From Sinorhizobium sp. B11 (GTDB lineage Bacteria > Pseudomonadota > Alphaproteobacteria > Rhizobiales > Rhizobiaceae): a stretch of DNA of 64,000 nucleotides. Position numbers and translations under genes: made by a program. Under the pieces are notes generated by a model. It saw nothing but the letters and a program-made list of their open reading frames with translations. It was not told where the DNA came from and made no database searches. Location of the stretch: assembly GCA_039725955.1 (NCBI GenBank), contig CP091035.1, positions 434,001 through 498,000 on the forward strand, in the 5' to 3' direction. Of this stretch, positions 10,683-18,867 are shown piece by piece; position 1 is the first letter of the stretch, and each line of letters starts with the position of its first letter.

Positions 10683-11232
10683 GGAAAGGTCTCTGAGTAG
10701 CGAGATAGGGCCGGCACTCTTCGCGTCAACCGACTGACCATGGGAGACCGCGGTCGATTTTCGTTTTCAAACGCCGATCCGTTCGTCGACCAGACTGTAA
10801 ATGGGGGATTGTCCCAATACATGTGAAGCAGACGGCGCGATCCCAACGCGAGCGCAGACCATAAGCTTCATAATTTGCGGGCACCCAGCTTAAGAGTCGA
10901 CCTTTGCAACCGCTGCAGACACGCGATCCCCGTTGACGTGCGGCGTCTGGCCGCCGCCGTTCTCAAAGCTGGACCCATGCCCAAGCGGCCAACCTTCGGT
11001 TCGGCAATGATGTTGGTAGATGTCGTCATAGAGGCTCGCCGAAAGCTGAATTCGAAAGAAACGATGTTCTTGGCAATAACATCGCCGCGCTGAAAAATCC
11101 GCCGCTCATCATCATTCTCGTTGCACCAATACTCTCTAGGTGCACGGGCGGCCAAAGCCGACTGATGGTAGCCGGAGCGATCTGACGCAGACAAGATAGC
11201 ACAAACGTCGCCTTGGCTCTGGGTCCGCTGTG
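10683..11232. other. Intergenic, 550 bases, no gene recognised
   Basis: A long minus-strand open frame passes through here but looks like an antisense shadow with Arg/Ser-rich composition. Nothing else can be supported. Confidence 0.4.
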
Positions 11233-11580
11233 TCACTGCGGACATGGGAAAGCTTTGACAAAAGCATCCGCCAGGAGGCTCTCGGCCGGTTCCGGAAGCT
11301 TGTCTGGGTGTTCGGCCAAATAGCGGCAGTAGGTCGTCGTTAACCGAGTGGCGGATGGATTGCTGCTCATGCAGACCTTGGGGCTTCCGCCATCGCCTGC
11401 GTCCCCGGAATGATTTTGACTGTCGATTAGCCGCTTGTCGGCCCACCCGGTAACGTAGCCGGTTACAAAACTTGGAGTTCGCTGACATGCATCCCGGAGA
11501 TCGTAACCGGTCCAATAACTTGCTTCAGCATTTGTCACTGCGGCGATGAGCGCGACACCGGTGCCCAGATAAGGCTTCAT
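11233..11580 (-). CDS. Secreted Rap1a/Tai immunity-like protein
   Basis: 115 aa from ATG 11580 (MKPYLGTGVALIAAVTNAEA), chosen because it gives a clean signal peptide with cleavage near NAEA-SY and has AAAGGA upstream; the frame opens earlier at 11649. The mature part follows the Rap1a/Tai pattern: YDLRDACQ, SFVTGYVTGWADK, a Cys-containing VCMSSNPSATRL, YCRYLAEHPDKL, and the terminal ESLLADAFVKAFPCP with paired cysteines. Founding members neutralise type VI secretion amidase effectors in the periplasm. No effector gene lies next to it, so here it may be an orphan immunity or general periplasmic protein. Confidence 0.75.
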   Translation of the reverse strand: MKPYLGTGVALIAAVTNAEASYWTGYDLRDACQRTPSFVTGYVTGWADKRLIDSQNHSGDAGDGGSPKVCMSSNPSATRLTTTYCRYLAEHPDKLPEPAESLLADAFVKAFPCPQ

Positions 11581-11756
11581 CAGATTCCTTTGCCTATCTT
11601 GTTGATATGATTCAACGTCATAGCTAGGATGCATGGCCGTTGTGTCCAACCCTTTCGTATTCGAAAAATCGCTCTTTTGTCCAGATCCAGGACGGATGGG
11701 CTGCGCTCGGCGCCGCCAGAGCCAACACCTCCCGGCGGCACTGACCTTGCGGTCGA

Positions 11757-12536
11757 CTAAGGCACTTCAGGGATCGCTGCGGCGAGGTCGTCGATGAAGT
11801 GGCCGAATAGAGGGGAAGAAGCCCGCCTACTGAGTACCGCTTCGGACGATGGCAGCCTTACGCTTCGCATGTGAAGAAGACTAGATTGGGTGACGACCCG
11901 CGCTGCAAGCAGCTTTGGATCATCCGGTTGGTTACCAATGGCCCCATCCACGACGGCGCGATAACGCGGTCGCCTCGGCATAGTCTGGGATGTCGATGCT
12001 ACCGAAGCTTGGTGATTTGCCATCCATGAAATCTGTTCGCAGCATCCCCGGTTCGACCACAAGAGAGCGGATGCCATGCGGGGCCAACTCCTGCGCAAAG
12101 CCCCCCATCCAACCCTCGAGCGCAAATTTCGACGGCGAGTACTCCGCCCCCCGGCGCTTGAGACCAATCCACTGACCGACGAGACAGTGATGACGAGGCC
12201 TGACCGTTCCGAACAGGTTGACTTCAAACCGACGCCGCACGGCGGCATCAGTAAAGGTCTCGAAAAAGCCCAGTTCGCCGTAGCCGGCATTGTTGACTAA
12301 AATTTCGATCGCTCCGAACCGCGCCGCGGTCTCGGCGGCAACCAAGTGCGCAGCTTCGGCGTCGGTGATATCGGGCGCGAGGGTATGCAGGCGATCACGT
12401 TCGTCCCCCAGGCCTCTCGCAGCGCCGTATCGGAGCGCGCTGTCGCCACGACCGTTTCGCCCGCATCGAGTGCCGCGCGCGTTATCTCGGACCCCAGACC
12501 GCGACTTGCGCGCGTCACCAGCCATACCTTTGCCAT
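11757..12536 (-). pseudogene. Broken short-chain dehydrogenase/reductase (SDR)
   Basis: Three consecutive frames are needed to follow one SDR. The N-terminus (MAKVWLVTRASRGLGSEITR) has the nucleotide-binding motif with Arg in place of the usual Gly in TGASRG. The middle, in another frame, carries ILVNNAGYGELGFFETF and the catalytic-type YSPSKFALEG. The tail, in a third frame, starts near VIGNQPDDPKLLA. The segment that should hold the catalytic Ser between NLFGTVRP and EYSPSKF is shortened. Several frameshifts plus a deletion make it non-functional. It lies divergent to a LysR stub, as in ordinary LysR-SDR pairs. Confidence 0.8.
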
Positions 12537-12639
12537 CACGTGTTCCTCGTTATTTCAAACTGCGTTGGACAAGGGAGCTATGCTAATTAATTCAGATAAG
12601 CGCCGAATTGGTAGTAGGCCCTAATAGCGGGAGTTATGA

Positions 12640-12768
12640 ATGCGCCCGGATCACTTCGCGGACCTCGCCATCTTCGCGGCAGTCGCCTTCGACCGCAGCT
12701 TCACCCGTGCCGCCAAGCGGCTCGGCGTCACGCAGTCGGCATTGAGCCGGACGATGATGTCTTTATAG
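12640..12768 (+). pseudogene. LysR-type regulator stub, N-terminal 42 residues only
   Basis: ATG 12640 opens a frame MRPDHFADLAIFAAVAFDRS ... RAAKRLGVTQSALSRTM, the typical LysR winged-helix start, which ends at TAG 12766-12768. The rest of the regulator (about 250 residues) is gone and unrelated sequence follows. It is divergent from the broken SDR, so both members of the pair have decayed. Confidence 0.8.
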
Positions 12769-12902
12769 TGCCATCTGGGCTTGCGCCAGAGAACCACCTG
12801 GCGGGTGCCATGACCGGCGAGCCGCAGGATGCCCTTGGCTATGCACGCGAAAGCGATGCCGAACAGGACAGTAATGCCGGCTCCCTTCAACGCGCCTTTC
12901 AA
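12769..12902 (-). pseudogene. Possible fragment of a small membrane protein
   Basis: Minus-strand frame from ATG 12902 begins MKGALKGAGITVLFGIAFAC, one hydrophobic helix, then IAKGILRLAGHGTRQ. From about 12768 it runs into the antisense of the LysR stub, so only about 45 residues are independent. A terminator stands directly upstream and the ribosome site is poor. Family not recognised; may not be expressed. Confidence 0.3.
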
Positions 12903-12934
12903 AGGAAAACCCGCCGCGCCAAACGTGGCGGGTT
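12902..12934 (-). terminator. Rho-independent terminator after the DUF982 gene
   Basis: On the minus strand AACCCGCC (12934-12927) pairs with GGCGGGTT (12915-12908), followed by TTCC. It stands 27 bases beyond the DUF982 stop codon. Confidence 0.65.
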
Positions 12935-12960
12935 GAAATATTCTGCCGCGCCGACTGCGC

Positions 12961-13254
12961 TCACGAATTGATGTTGCGATCAGTCGGGCGCTTAGTGACG
13001 ACTGGAACCTCTTCGACGTTGGCCAGCATGTGGCGCTTTATCAGGAACCGCCGGAGGTTTTCCCGGATCGCTGGCAGAGGGAAGATTCCTTGCGCTGCCA
13101 TGCGACAAGCCTTTTCAAGGGCCTCATAGGTGGTATCTTTCTCTTGCTCCGGCCAGTCGTCAAGCATGTCGAAGACGTCTTCGAGGCTAGCGAGTTCCTG
13201 AATGTAATGCCGCTTCTTCAGGAACAGTGGAACGTCAAACAGGGTGTTCGCCAT
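12961..13254 (-). CDS. DUF982 family protein
   Basis: 97 aa from ATG 13254; the ATG at 13260 abuts the AAGGAG ribosome site, so the second ATG, six bases further, is preferred. The sequence shows DUF982 features: VPLFLKKRHYIQELASLEDVFDML, then DWP, then ALEKACRMAAQGIFP and a basic C-terminal helix (IRENLRRFLIKRHML). DUF982 proteins are small, abundant in rhizobia, often multicopy and plasmid-borne; no function is known. Transcription probably ends at the hairpin just downstream. Confidence 0.8.
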   Translation of the reverse strand: MANTLFDVPLFLKKRHYIQELASLEDVFDMLDDWPEQEKDTTYEALEKACRMAAQGIFPLPAIRENLRRFLIKRHMLANVEEVPVVTKRPTDRNINS

Positions 13255-13455
13255 AGCCATCTCCTTTCCTCAGCGCGTTTGACGGCGAAAAATTTAGGAG
13301 CAAACGCCAAGATTTCAAGTCCTTTTCTAGCGCACCAACGGGTCGCGTCTGATCATCCTCCGACGCATCTTTTAGGTCGCATTTCTTCGATCGGGCGGAT
13401 TGCTGTGCCCTGAGCAATGGCACGAACCTTCTACTTCCTTGCTTGTTGCATCGAT

Positions 13456-13659
13456 ATGAACGACACCGAACGAAAAGCCAGCAAAGCCATGATCCGGTAC
13501 GTGCTGATGATATTCGTCATCGCGATTATCATTGCCGTAGCTTACCTGGCTTTGTTCACGCCCGGAAAGGCTGAAACGGTGTCGCCTTTGATCGGAGGAG
13601 TCCGATGCGATACTATATCTACGAGGTCCATACTGACCAGTCGCGTAACCGGCTGCTGA
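13456..13659 (+). CDS. Small single-TM protein (tentative)
   Basis: 67 aa from ATG 13456 (MNDTERKASKAMIRY), then one strong membrane helix (VLMIFVIAIIIAVAYLALF) and a short polar tail. No family recognised. Its 3' end overlaps the start of the next, frameshifted gene by about 55 bases, so either the stop or that overlap may reflect an indel. The ribosome site is weak. Composition of the helix supports a real membrane peptide, but expression is uncertain. Confidence 0.4.
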   Translation: MNDTERKASKAMIRYVLMIFVIAIIIAVAYLALFTPGKAETVSPLIGGVRCDTISTRSILTSRVTGC

Positions 13660-13824
13660 ACGTGTTCAAAGACGAAGCTGAAGCCGGCGTCATGGACGCT
13701 GGAACTCCAAAGCAATGCTCTGGAAACCGAAAAGTTTTTTATCAAGATGTTTCCGGCACAGAATGTGGAGGAGGCACGGATCAACGCCGATGAGATGCGG
13801 CCAATACCCTTGATGCACCACTGA
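13605..13824 (+). pseudogene. Small unknown gene with a single frameshift
   Basis: ATG 13605 has an excellent GGAGGAG four bases upstream and encodes MRYYIYEVHTDQSRNRLLNV, reading on to VFKDEAEAGVMDA. After about 13698 the sense continues one frame over from CTG 13699: LELQSNALETEKFFIKMFPA and onward to TGA 13822-13824. Joined, this is a coherent protein of about 73 aa with even, charged, helical composition; left alone the first frame turns to nonsense. Either a recent mutation or a sequencing indel. No function recognised. Confidence 0.6.
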
Positions 13825-14083
13825 TGCCAACGGCGCTGTCGAATTGGAGGGCGTCCGGCTGCGTAGATACCTCCTAAAATCATACCGAAGCCAACGGCGG
13901 CTAGAGCCGCGCGCGCATTCGATCCTGACACGGATCCGACCGTCTGCTTCGCCTCCCTGACAAAGCGACCACCGATAACCTGCTTCGGATCGACTGGATC
14001 GAAGAGATTATCGGGTTGTCGCTAACGCTTCGGCTCGGCACCAAGCTGGCCTTTGAACGCGGTTGCGGCTACCAGCCGGTCTG

Positions 14084-14514
14084 TCACACCGGGAAATAGG
14101 AGTCGATTGTTCCTCGACCAGCGCGACGCATGTGCTTCAAGGCGGTCTGCGTTCCATGCACCTGCCCGAGGTAGGCAACTTCGGTCACGCGCCTGAATTC
14201 ATCTGGAGCTATTGTTTCGACGGTCCCGAACACGGTGACCATCGCGTTGTTGATCCAAACGTCAATTTTTCCCCACGCGCCGAGCACCGTTTCTGCCGCG
14301 GCTTCGATGGGGGCGGCATCTGCAACGTCGGCGGACACACGAGCGTCTCGCCTCCCGCCGCCTGGATCTCGGCTGCGGCCGATTTGAGGCGCGCCTTCCC
14401 GCGCGCCATCAATGCGACACGCCATCCATGCCGCGCAAAGTGGAGCGCCACCGCTCGACCGACCCCAGCAGATGCACCCGTGACTACAACGACGGGCTTT
14501 TCCTTGACGATCAT
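14084..14514 (-). pseudogene. Truncated, frameshifted SDR oxidoreductase
   Basis: Begins MIVKEKPVVVVTGASAGVGR with an intact T-G-x-x-x-G-x-G nucleotide motif. It then shifts frame after AAGGETLV into SADVADAAPIEAAAETVLGA, followed by KIDVWINNAMVTVFG and GQVHGTQTALKHMRR. It ends at 14084 before the catalytic Tyr-x-x-x-Lys region, so about half the enzyme is missing. This is the second decayed SDR in 3 kb. Confidence 0.8.
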
Positions 14515-14815
14515 GAGAACCAAGCTCCTCACCTCGTGTGAGGCTTGAACGCTAGTAAACGCGTTTGGTTCAAAATGCGATGCCTGGTAAGATATCAGGA
14601 AGACCTGGTTAAGGGTACGTTTACAACGCCGGCCCTGTTGCCTCTCAAACCCTCGGGATCGTAGGCTTGGTCAAGATGAACCAATTCGCAGGTCTCCCCG
14701 CCAAGCGCTACGCCATGCCGGCGAAGCTAATCCGGGCTACATTCACAGGAGCTTGCTAATAGTTGCACGAATTCGAAGTCGCTCAAGCTTTCGCAAGGTG
14801 CGGAGCTCGTGACGC

Positions 14816-14842
14816 AAAAAAGGCGCGGATCGGTTCCGCGCC
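14816..14842 (-). terminator. Rho-independent terminator after the 55-aa gene
   Basis: On the minus strand GGCGCGGA (14842-14835) pairs with TCCGCGCC (14829-14822), followed by TTTTTT (14821-14816). It lies 36 bases after the stop of the gene at 14878-15045. Confidence 0.8.
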
Positions 14843-14877
14843 CGCCCTTGTAATGTGTTCCGGCCGTAGTGAACGGG

Positions 14878-15045
14878 TTACTTGGAATTCTTGTGGCTCT
14901 GTTCGCCAGCCTTGACGTGCTGTTCGTGCGTGCCGCCCTGCTTGCCGGCCGAGCTGGAGCTCTTGTCAGATGACGATGACGCACTCTTGCTGCCGCCCGA
15001 CTTTGCGCCGCCGCCTTTTGATTGTGAACCACTTGTCGATGCCAT
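14878..15045 (-). CDS. Small Gly/Ser/Lys-rich low-complexity protein
   Basis: 55 aa from ATG 15045 (MASTSGSQSKGGGAKSGGSK), chosen because AAGGAGAAG lies just upstream; the frame opens at 15090. The sequence is almost entirely Ser, Gly, Lys and Ala, with a His-containing end (GGTHEQHVKAGEQSHKNSK), and is predicted disordered. It faintly resembles KGG-repeat stress peptides, but no family assignment is claimed. An EcfG-type promoter stands 44 bases upstream and a strong terminator follows, so it is a well-delimited single-gene unit, probably stress-induced. Confidence 0.75.
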   Translation of the reverse strand: MASTSGSQSKGGGAKSGGSKSASSSSDKSSSSAGKQGGTHEQHVKAGEQSHKNSK

Positions 15046-15088
15046 GATGTACTTCTCCTTTGCGAGATCGGATTGATCCCGCCTTCTC

Positions 15089-15113
15089 AACTTAGCTTAA
15101 CCTATTCTGTTCC
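15089..15113 (-). promoter_or_regulatory. EcfG-type promoter for the 55-aa gene
   Basis: Minus strand: GGAAC (15113-15109), 17 bases, GTT (15091-15089), 44 bases before ATG 15045. Confidence 0.6.
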
Positions 15114-15199
15114 TCAGGGTATGAACGCCAATTAGTCTTCGACGCTCGCTGAAGCACGATTCTCGCCCTTTCAGAAACCCTCACGCTTTCCTCGCGCGT

Positions 15200-15452
15200 T
15201 CACTGTGGATGGAGCAAAGGCACCAGGGGAAGCCACTCCCGAAGACCTTGCGGCGCCTCAAGAACCGTCTCCGTCTTCTCGACCTTGAAGTTCGTCATTA
15301 CCCGCAGCGTGACGAAAGTGGCGATCGATAGGACGAGTGCAGTCTCGTAGGCTCCGAGACCAACCGCCGCGCCGATCGCACCCGTAGACCAGAGGCTGGC
15401 AGCCGTCGAAGTTCCTCGAATGCTGGCTTTGCCGACGAGAATCGCACCGCCC
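15200..15452 (-). pseudogene. MgtC/SapB family protein, C-terminal fragment
   Basis: Minus-strand frame from about 15452 reads GGAILVGKASIRGTSTAASL, then WSTGAIGAAVGLGAYETALV and VTLRVMTNFKVEKTE, ending at TGA 15202-15200. It matches, nearly residue for residue, the C-terminal half of the intact MgtC protein at 61949-62443 (GGGAILVGKASIRGTATAAS). The N-terminal half with the first membrane helices and any start codon are absent, so it is a 5'-truncated relic. The sequence replacing the 5' end carries the promoter of the next gene. Confidence 0.8.
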
Positions 15453-15481
15453 TCTCGTCCGACTATGTAAGAAAAGGCGCA

Positions 15482-15506
15482 GGAACCGTCTCGTTCTGCC
15501 GGCGTT
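15482..15506 (+). promoter_or_regulatory. EcfG-type promoter for the DUF2934-receiver operon
   Basis: GGAAC at 15482-15486, then 16 bases and CGTT at 15503-15506, 23 bases before ATG 15529. A close match to the published GGAAC-N16/17-CGTT consensus. Confidence 0.65.
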
Positions 15507-15528
15507 GTGCTTTCGACGGAGACGATAG

Positions 15529-16080
15529 ATGGATCAGGAAGAGTATAACTGGGTAAGCCGCCGGGCGCATGAAATCTGGCAGAGCGAAGGCTGTCCGGAC
15601 GGGCGGGATCGCGAGCACTGGTCGCAGGCGGCCGCAGACTGGCAAGGGAGAGGCCATAGCGAGCCGCCTCCTGGCTCCGACGCGGAGGCTTCTCCCATCC
15701 GCAGGGTCCTCGTTGTCGACGACGAACCGCTCATCAGATTTGCTACAGTTGACGCGCTGGAGGAGGCGGGATTCGAGGTCCTTGAAGCCGGCAACGCCGA
15801 CGAAGCTCTTGTCGTATTCGAAGCAACCCACATCGACGCCATCTTCACCGACGTTAACATGCCGGGTTCAACCGACGGCCTCGGGCTGATGACACGCGTT
15901 CGCGCGCGCGCGCCACAAACGCGTGTCATCGTTACCTCGGGCCATGTCCGTCTTGGTGCGTTCGACCTTGCGAGCGGCGTCTCGTTCATTCCCAAGCCGT
16001 ACAATCACAGTGCGATTGTCGACATGCTGAAGGCGTCGTTCGGGTCTTCTCCCGGTCCCGTTCAAGAAAGGTATAGATGA
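15529..16080 (+). CDS. DUF2934-receiver fusion response regulator
   Basis: 183 aa. Residues 5-40 (WVSRRAHEIWQSEGCPDGRD, then EHWSQAAADW) are a DUF2934 unit, usually a stand-alone peptide in rhizobia. Residues 58-172 are a CheY-like receiver with acidic pocket VVDDE (63-65), phospho-acceptor Asp108 in AIFTDVNMPG, Thr136 and Lys156 in IPKPY. There is no DNA-binding output domain. A DUF2934 cap on a receiver suggests the cap is the effector or a partner-docking element. It heads an operon: the next gene starts in an ATGA overlap. An EcfG-type promoter precedes it. Confidence 0.88.
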   Translation: MDQEEYNWVSRRAHEIWQSEGCPDGRDREHWSQAAADWQGRGHSEPPPGSDAEASPIRRVLVVDDEPLIRFATVDALEEAGFEVLEAGNADEALVVFEATHIDAIFTDVNMPGSTDGLGLMTRVRARAPQTRVIVTSGHVRLGAFDLASGVSFIPKPYNHSAIVDMLKASFGSSPGPVQERYR

Positions 16081-16310
16081 GATTTTTCTTTCACCTCCGC
16101 GACGAGGACTCCTATGAAGAGGACCAAGAGGGCATCGAATTTCCTTCGCTTGCGCAGGCCGTCGCCGAGGCAAGACGGTCCGCCCGGGAAATGGTTGCTG
16201 AACTTGTTTTGCACGACGACGTGATCGATGGCCGATCCCTCGAAATTGCGGGAGACGACGGGTCAGTGTTGGCAACCGTGGCGTTCAAGGACGCTGTTCG
16301 TATGCAATGA
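16077..16310 (+). CDS. DUF6894 family small protein
   Basis: 77 aa, MRFFFHLRDEDSYEEDQEGI onward, following the pattern of DUF6894: aromatic start, D-x-x-G, then a long Ala/Glu helix (AVAEARRSAREMVAELVL) and the ending GRSLEIAGDDGSVLATVAF. The family is common in alphaproteobacteria, often in several copies, with no known function. Its ATG overlaps the TGA of the receiver gene (ATGA), so translation is coupled. Probably part of the same stress-induced unit. Confidence 0.8.
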   Translation: MRFFFHLRDEDSYEEDQEGIEFPSLAQAVAEARRSAREMVAELVLHDDVIDGRSLEIAGDDGSVLATVAFKDAVRMQ

Positions 16311-16368
16311 AATCGAATTACAAATTGCGGCCGCATCGGGCGCCGCTGTGTTGCGAAGGAGAAAAGCT

Positions 16369-16902
16369 ATGATGAGTGGTCCTTTGAAGGCCTTGCTGGG
16401 CGTGATAGCGGTGGCTGGTTACCAGAACCGTGACAAGATTGGTGAATTGCTGCGTGGCATCCAAAATCCGCAACGTAGACAGGATGCCCGACCAACAACT
16501 TCAGGTGAAGCGCCAGGGGGCCTCGACGGAATTTTTGGTGGTCCTGGTGGATTTGGCGATCTCCTTGGTGGATTGTCGACTGGCGGAATTCTAAGCGGTG
16601 GTCTCGGCGAGCTGCTGAAGACGTTCCAGCAAAATGGCCACGGAGAAAAAGCAGAAAGCTGGGTCAGTCCGGGCTCCAACTCTCCGATTGATGGCGGCCA
16701 ACTCAGTGAAGCTCTCGGTCCCGACATTCTCAGCGAACTTGCGGCGAAGACCGGACTTTCCCACCAAGAGATCTTAGAGCGGTTAAGCCGAGATCTACCG
16801 AAGGCTGTTGACGATCTGACGCCTAATGGAAAACTGCCAGAGGGGGAAGACGACTTGCCCTCGTCCGGCAGTAACCCGGCCGGTTTCGACACGAAGGTTT
16901 GA
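16369..16902 (+). CDS. YidB/DUF937-like protein
   Basis: 177 aa from ATG 16369, with AAGGAGA 7 bases upstream; the earlier opening at 16228 lies in the preceding gene. Order: short N-terminal helix (LKALLGVIAVAGYQN), a long glycine-rich middle (GGLDGIFGGPGGFGDLLGGL), and a helical C-terminal domain with LSEALGPDILSELAAKTGLS and LERLSRDLPKAVDDLTPNG, the signature of YidB-like DUF937 proteins. Role unknown, in the cytosol. It lies 58 bases after the DUF6894 gene on the same strand, probably the last gene of the operon. Confidence 0.8.
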   Translation: MMSGPLKALLGVIAVAGYQNRDKIGELLRGIQNPQRRQDARPTTSGEAPGGLDGIFGGPGGFGDLLGGLSTGGILSGGLGELLKTFQQNGHGEKAESWVSPGSNSPIDGGQLSEALGPDILSELAAKTGLSHQEILERLSRDLPKAVDDLTPNGKLPEGEDDLPSSGSNPAGFDTKV

Positions 16903-17524
16903 TGAGAAGGCCGGGCCGTTGGCAGCGAGACAGCCTGCGGACCTGTTCTTGCCAAGCGACCCGGATAAATTACGCAAGTGGTCGCATAGGTGCCAACAAA
17001 TCCTGACATCCGGAGATCTGGACAGCAGCCACCTGCACTGAGGAAGCCATCGGCTGCCTTTTAACTGCCCCTTTCAACAAACAGCCGATGTCACAGCAAA
17101 ACCCGAGATCAAGCGCCTAGGTTGCGCGGAAAGCTTGAGACCTGCGGTCCCTCTCGCCGACCACCGCCGTGATCGCCCGCAGTTGCTCTTATGCCTGCAC
17201 GACACCTCAGGCAGAAAAAGCCCCGCCCGAAGGCGGGGCTGACAGTGATCAAATCTTGGGAGGCAGTATGCTCTCTGCCTAACTCGCTTTGATTGCGCGA
17301 AGCTGATGCGGGATTTCCCACGAAATAAATCGCTACGCATCGACGGCGCACGCGTTCGTCCCCTGCTTTTCCGTCGTTCCTCGGAGGCTCCATACCTGCT
17401 GTATCTAATCGGGTAGCCCTCGAATCGTGTGGGAGGTGGTGGTGTCCAATAGGTCACCTGCCTCGAACCTGGGCGATCCCGCTGACCCTCTCAGAAATTT
17501 ACCCGAAGCGGGCATTTTTTCGAG
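16903..17524. other. Intergenic, no protein gene recognised
   Basis: Contains a long-range inverted repeat, CATCGGCTG (17048-17056) and CAGCCGATG (17082-17090), which could terminate or process the transcript of the upstream operon. A minus-strand terminator follows at 17215-17239. Overlapping minus-strand open frames here lack recognisable content. Confidence 0.4.
17215..17239 (-). terminator. Rho-independent terminator, minus strand
   Basis: Minus strand GCCCCGCC (17239-17232), loop TTCG, GGCGGGGC (17227-17220), then TTTTT (17219-17215). Strong hairpin with a stable tetraloop, but no gene recognised directly upstream of it; may end an unannotated RNA. Confidence 0.65.
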
Positions 17525-17665
17525 TAGCGGGAACAAACCCACACGTGCCCGGTAAGGAGCCGGGATCGTGCTGTGGGTCCGTCCCTTTCTGGCACCGTTA
17601 TCTATCAGCCTGCGCGGTTCCACAGAATGCAGCTTAAACTAGCCCGCGCCGGCGGGCCTTTTTTG
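17525..17665 (+). ncRNA. Candidate structured small RNA with its own terminator
   Basis: A stretch without coding content holds a compound hairpin: CCCACA (17538-17543) pairs with TGTGGG (17572-17577) around an inner stem CCCGG (17548-17552) with CCGGG (17560-17564). About 65 bases later a GC-rich hairpin, GCCCGC (17642-17647) with GCGGGC (17652-17657), is followed by CTTTTTT, a textbook Rho-independent end on the plus strand. No promoter was identified with confidence. The family is not recognised; the 5' end is a guess. Confidence 0.4.
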
Positions 17666-18534
17666 TTCTGTACGGCGGGAACAAAACATAGCTTTTCAGG
17701 TATAGGCTTGGGACCGCGCGGGGGCTAGCTCGTCTACCCTTCCCTTCAAAGAAACCGTGCGGTCCCACCATACACGTCTTTACGACTGTAGCACAATGCT
17801 TGACCTGCCTTGGGCTCCTCATCACCTTGATGACCGAACTCCAGCCCGCGACCGTCGACGAGGAAGACCCCGACCGCTTTTTATGGTGCCAGGATGACTG
17901 CGCGATGAGCAGGACCTGGTCGACCGTGCGGTGGTGGCGGGAGGCCTCAAGAGGTACTCGTCGAGATGATCGAGCTTGCGGATAATCAGGCATTGATCAT
18001 AAAAGCGAATGCCAGCGTGAGGCAGTTCTGAAAGTGCTGCAGCGAACGGCTTCCTTTTGATTGTTGACCTCTAATGTTGAGGGTATAGCGTCCGATCTGC
18101 CTAGGCTGACAAAGCTGGAGCCGAGGAGCTCCGGGAAGCGCTGCTTGTGACAGGTTTTGGAGCAAGCTCAAATCTGACCTGAGGTGCGAGGCTCTTGAAG
18201 AAATTCAAACAAGATACCCCCTCCCTGACGGGCGGCTCGTCTAAGTCGCACAGAAAGCAGCCATCGGAACTCCTCTCGAGCGATGCAATCCGGATCAATT
18301 GCAGATTTCCTCGACTGGATCGTCACGGTTTGGCGCTACGCCTTAAGCAGATCGCATAGAGTGTCCGACGTCCGTGCGAAAGCTCTATCTTTGACCGGTT
18401 ATCTAGGTCCGTTCGCCGCGTCGCCAGTAGCTGTCGATGATATGCTGGCCATTGTTGATAATCCGCTGACCGAGGTCGGGATCGCCGCCTTGCAGCGTAT
18501 CCGGATCGCCGCCGCAAAAACGGACGAAAGTCAC
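17666..18534. other. Intergenic, about 870 bases, nothing firmly supported
   Basis: A plus-strand frame at 18283-18654 (123 codons) overlaps the better supported small gene on the opposite strand and shows no recognisable domain. No promoter or repeat stands out. Confidence 0.35.
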
Positions 18535-18735
18535 CTACTGGGTCGTGAACATGAAATAGTCTCTGCTGGTCGGCTCGAAATCGAGACCCGCCTCCGCAAA
18601 TTTTTCTGCGACTTCGGCGGCCACGTCGTCGATTGCCTTGAAGATCTTGTCTAACATCGAGCGCTCTGCCGCCTCCCGGATCTCGAGGAAACGGCGCTGC
18701 TCGGACGTCGGCACGGAGCAGGTCTTATCTGTCAT
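18535..18735 (-). CDS. Small unknown helical protein
   Basis: 66 aa, MTDKTCSVPTSEQRRFLEIR onward. One long charged helix (AAERSMLDKIFKAIDDVAAE) and a short C-terminal part (DFEPTSRDYFMFTTQ). No signal peptide or membrane segment. Called because AAGGAGAAG lies 5 bases before ATG 18735 and composition is protein-like. Function unknown. It is isolated, with the esterase gene 130 bases away on the same strand. Confidence 0.6.
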   Translation of the reverse strand: MTDKTCSVPTSEQRRFLEIREAAERSMLDKIFKAIDDVAAEVAEKFAEAGLDFEPTSRDYFMFTTQ

Positions 18736-18867
18736 ATCTTCTCCTTAAAGTCATAGTTGGCGCCCATGGATGCGCTATCTCAAGTGGAGACGCAGCAGGT
18801 CGCGGATGAAAGTCCAGAAGTTCAGCATTCTTGACGCTGAACTCGACAAATGACCAGGAAACGTCGA

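Noticed and set aside
10868..11515. 215-codon minus-strand open frame
   Set aside because: Overlaps the Rap1a/Tai-like gene in another frame, has basic low-complexity composition and no ribosome site.
17074..17457. Minus-strand open frames in the 17-kb gap
   Set aside because: No domain or start signal, and a strong terminator lies inside them.
18283..18654. 123-codon plus-strand open frame
   Set aside because: Overlaps the better supported 66-aa gene on the other strand; sequence has no recognisable feature and no ribosome site was found.
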